Source of the DNA: Acholeplasma laidlawii
GTDB lineage: Bacteria; Bacillota_I; Bacilli_A; Acholeplasmatales; Acholeplasmataceae
Reading direction: 5' to 3'
Length of the DNA: 64,000 bases
Assembly: GCF_015709225.1 (NCBI RefSeq)
Contig: NZ_JADNRS010000049.1
Coordinates: 1 to 64,000 of the forward strand
Shown: positions 62,483 through 64,000 of the stretch, one piece after another
Layout: the number at the start of each line of letters is the position of its first letter
Position numbering within the stretch: the stretch's first letter is position 1
Position numbers and translations under genes: made by a program
Notes under the pieces: generated by a model
What the model was told of the DNA's origin: nothing
What the model saw: the letters and a program-made list of their open reading frames with translations, nothing else
Database searches by the model: none

Positions 62483-62923
62483 ATGAGAAAATTTGAAGTA
62501 GTTACAAGTTTTAAAGATAAAACTATCAATATACCTAAAAGAGCGACTAAATATAGTGCAGGCTATGATATCGAAAGTGCAGCAGATTACGTAATTAAAC
62601 CAGGTACGATTCAATTAATTGATACAGGTTTAAAAGTAGATATGTTAGAAAACGAAGCACTTATGATTTATCCAAGATCTTCATTAGGTATTAAAAAAGG
62701 TTTAATTATGTCAAATGCGGTTGGAATTATCGATAAAGATTATTATAACAACCCAAATAATGAAGGACATATTATGATCCCGTTATTTAATTTTGGTCAA
62801 AGTGATGCAGTCATTCAAAAAGGTGAACGTGTTGCTCAGGGTGTTTTCCAAAAATACCTCATTACAAGTGATGATGAGAGTTCGAATGAACGTACTGGTG
62901 GGTTTGGTAGTTCAGGTCAATAA
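62483..62923 (+). CDS. dut: dUTP diphosphatase
   Basis: Trimeric dUTPase, 146 residues, keeping uracil out of DNA and supplying dUMP. All five motifs are visible: SAGYDIES (1), PRSSLGIKKGL (2), VGIIDKDYY (3), KGERVAQGVF (4) and the C-terminal ERTGGFGSSG (5). AGAGGT precedes the ATG. It is last in the trmFO-xerC-nudix-dut run; no clear terminator follows before the rpsB promoter. Confidence 0.95.
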   Translation: MRKFEVVTSFKDKTINIPKRATKYSAGYDIESAADYVIKPGTIQLIDTGLKVDMLENEALMIYPRSSLGIKKGLIMSNAVGIIDKDYYNNPNNEGHIMIPLFNFGQSDAVIQKGERVAQGVFQKYLITSDDESSNERTGGFGSSGQ

Positions 62924-62947
62924 TTAAAATTCGTATAAATATGGTAT

Positions 62948-63010
62948 TTGACATTTTTTGGTAAAAAGATGCAATAATTTGTTGCAAAACATATATGAAT
63001 ATGGTATATT
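62948..63010 (+). promoter_or_regulatory. promoter region of rpsB
   Basis: Best match: TTGCAA (62982-62987) and TATATT (63005-63010), spacing 17. A consensus TTGACA (62948-62953) with AATAAT (62973-62978, spacing 19) may be a second promoter. AATATGGTAT occurs twice, at 62938-62947 and 62998-63007. Confidence 0.5.
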
Positions 63011-63043
63011 AAGTAGGCTGTTAAATACACATGTAACATGTTT

Positions 63044-63080
63044 CTTATGTCAGGTGCTATACGTCGTATAGTGGCATAAG
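63044..63080 (+). promoter_or_regulatory. hairpin in the rpsB leader
   Basis: CTTATG/CATAAG outer pairs and an inner CTATAC/GTATAG stem form a strong hairpin in the ~120-base leader. A translational operator for S2 is a reasonable but untested reading. Confidence 0.5.
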
Positions 63081-63132
63081 TGTAAAAGTGTTGCAGAGGA
63101 AAAAAACTAAAAATCGAAAGGAAGTATATTAA

Positions 63133-64000
63133 ATGGCAGTAGTATCAATGAAACAACTCTTAGAGTCTGGTGTACATTTCGGTCACCAAACTAGAAGATG
63201 GAACCCTAAAATGGCTCCTTACATCTTTACATCACGTAAAGATATTCACATTATCGATTTAAAGCGTACAGCTTTAGAAATCGAAAAAGCTTATGCAGCT
63301 TTATATGACATCGCTAAAGATGGCGGTACAGTACTATTTGTAGGTACTAAGAAACAAGCATCAGAAGCAATTAAAGAAGAAGCAATCCGTGCAGGTCAAT
63401 TTTATGTTGATCACAGATGGTTAGGTGGAACTTTAACAAACTTCAAAACAATTAGACAACGTATTAAATTATTACATAGCCTTTACGCAGCAGAAGCTGA
63501 TGGTACATGGGCTAAGTTACCTAAAAAAGAAGTGTTAGGTCTATCAAGACAACGTATTAAACTTGAAAGATTCTTAGGTGGTATTAAAGATATGCAACGT
63601 ATACCACAAGCACTATTCGTAGTAGATCCAAGAACTGAAGAAATCGCAGTTAAAGAAGCACGTAAATTAGGTATTCCTGTATTTGGTATTGTAGATACAA
63701 ACTGTGACCCAGATTTAGTAGACTACATTATTCCAGCAAACGATGATGCAATCCGTGCAGTTAAACTATTAACTTGGGTAATGGCAAATGCTGTTGTTGA
63801 AGCTAATGGTGGTGTTGTTGAAAAATATGATGATGAAGAAAATGCACCATTTGAACAAGACGAACCAAGAAAACCATCACAAAAACCAAGACAAAACCGT
63901 CCTGAACATAAACCAAGATTTGATAAAGCAGCACCTAGACATGAAGCTAAAGTAGAAGTTAAAGCTGAAGTTAAGGCAGAAGCTAAAGTAGAAGCTAAAC
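63133..64000 (+). CDS. rpsB: 30S ribosomal protein S2, 3' end beyond window
   Basis: Partial gene: 289 complete codons are visible and the frame is still open at 64000. Family hallmarks: [60 protein letters not shown] and the [24 protein letters not shown] block (here [10 protein letters not shown]). The core ends near residue 232. An extension follows: an acidic and Pro/Arg/Lys part ([15 protein letters not shown], then [14 protein letters not shown]), then an Ala/Lys/Val/Glu repeat ([17 protein letters not shown]). Such a long tail is unusual for S2. GAAAGGAAG precedes the ATG. Confidence 0.95.
   Translation, partial: MAVVSMKQLLESGVHFGHQTRRWNPKMAPYIFTSRKDIHIIDLKRTALEIEKAYAALYDIAKDGGTVLFVGTKKQASEAIKEEAIRAGQFYVDHRWLGGTLTNFKTIRQRIKLLHSLYAAEADGTWAKLPKKEVLGLSRQRIKLERFLGGIKDMQRIPQALFVVDPRTEEIAVKEARKLGIPVFGIVDTNCDPDLVDYIIPANDDAIRAVKLLTWVMANAVVEANGGVVEKYDDEENAPFEQDEPRKPSQKPRQNRPEHKPRFDKAAPRHEAKVEVKAEVKAEAKVEAK

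Noticed and set aside
1-64000. UGA read as tryptophan (Mycoplasma code)
   Set aside because: Many conserved genes end at TGA with normal C-termini and tryptophans at conserved positions are TGG.
1-64000. CRISPR arrays, tRNA or rRNA genes, insertion sequences
   Set aside because: No regularly spaced repeats, no tRNA-like T-arm or cloverleaf, no transposase motif noticed on reading both strands by eye.

Overview
The window looks like a chromosomal segment of an Acholeplasma-type mollicute. It is AT-rich, genes are tightly packed, and several ABC-type lipoproteins are present. UGA is a normal stop: many genes end in TGA, and the tryptophan codons examined are TGG. That excludes the Mycoplasma/Spiroplasma code. 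Tyr and Trp T-boxes, a folate-transporter riboswitch, CcpA/HPr-type regulators, a SUF Fe-S operon of Firmicutes order, Spx and a V/A-type ATPase fit a Firmicutes-derived mollicute that keeps more regulation than parasitic mycoplasmas. The genus is inference. No rRNA, tRNA, CRISPR, prophage or insertion sequence was seen.

Layout. 1-7.8 kb: small membrane protein, then a complete oligopeptide ABC transporter (oppABCDF). 7.8-13.5 kb: unknown membrane protein and the sufCDSUB operon. 13.5-16.1 kb: an SGNH-hydrolase-like lipoprotein, a distant phytoene/squalene-synthase-like protein and a ComK-like protein. 16.1-19 kb: glycolytic operon pgk / XRE-cupin regulator / HPr-like / tpiA. 19-21.3 kb: thiol-redox operon (Cys membrane protein, thioredoxin-reductase-like, two-domain redoxin) behind two CsoR/CstR-like operators. 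21.3-25.7 kb: possible small RNA, a lipoprotein fusing InlB-type repeats to a solute-binding protein, a double-GNAT protein and a PIG-L deacetylase. 25.7-33.4 kb: rpsD, fRMsr, thiI, an rRNA methyltransferase, a TIM-barrel protein, a GH20 hexosaminidase, def, rsuA and a YlbG-like protein. 33.5-35.7 kb: rpsP-khpA-rimM-trmD-rplS. 35.8-41.6 kb: ccpA-like regulator, T-box tyrS, lipid kinase, truncated GGDEF-EAL protein, T-box trpS. 41.6-47.9 kb: pepF, spx, HTH-membrane protein, NERD protein, CYTH protein, gapA. 48-57.8 kb: nine-gene V/A-ATPase operon followed by an ER-type signal peptidase and ung. 57.8-64 kb: riboswitch-folT, membrane protein, aquaporin, trmFO-xerC-nudix-dut, and rpsB running off the end.

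How it connects. Glycolysis (pgk, tpiA, gapA), an HPr-like protein that keeps the regulatory serine but has lost the phosphotransfer arginine, a CcpA-like repressor and several cre-like 14-mers suggest CcpA control without a sugar PTS. Near-identical cre-like sites stand upstream of oppA and in the pepF/spx intergenic region, which could tie peptide uptake and breakdown to the same control.

Most notable: (i) the first V-ATPase gene is interrupted by a -1 frame change at a run of nine A, yet the downstream frame continues as a plausible subunit C-terminus and ends exactly at the TTG start of the next subunit; (ii) the redox operon with paired TATACCCC-type operators; (iii) the HPr variant; (iv) the InlB-repeat/solute-binding fusion carrying a nearly exact 50-bp internal repeat; (v) an EAL protein whose recognisable homology extends upstream of any usable start codon.
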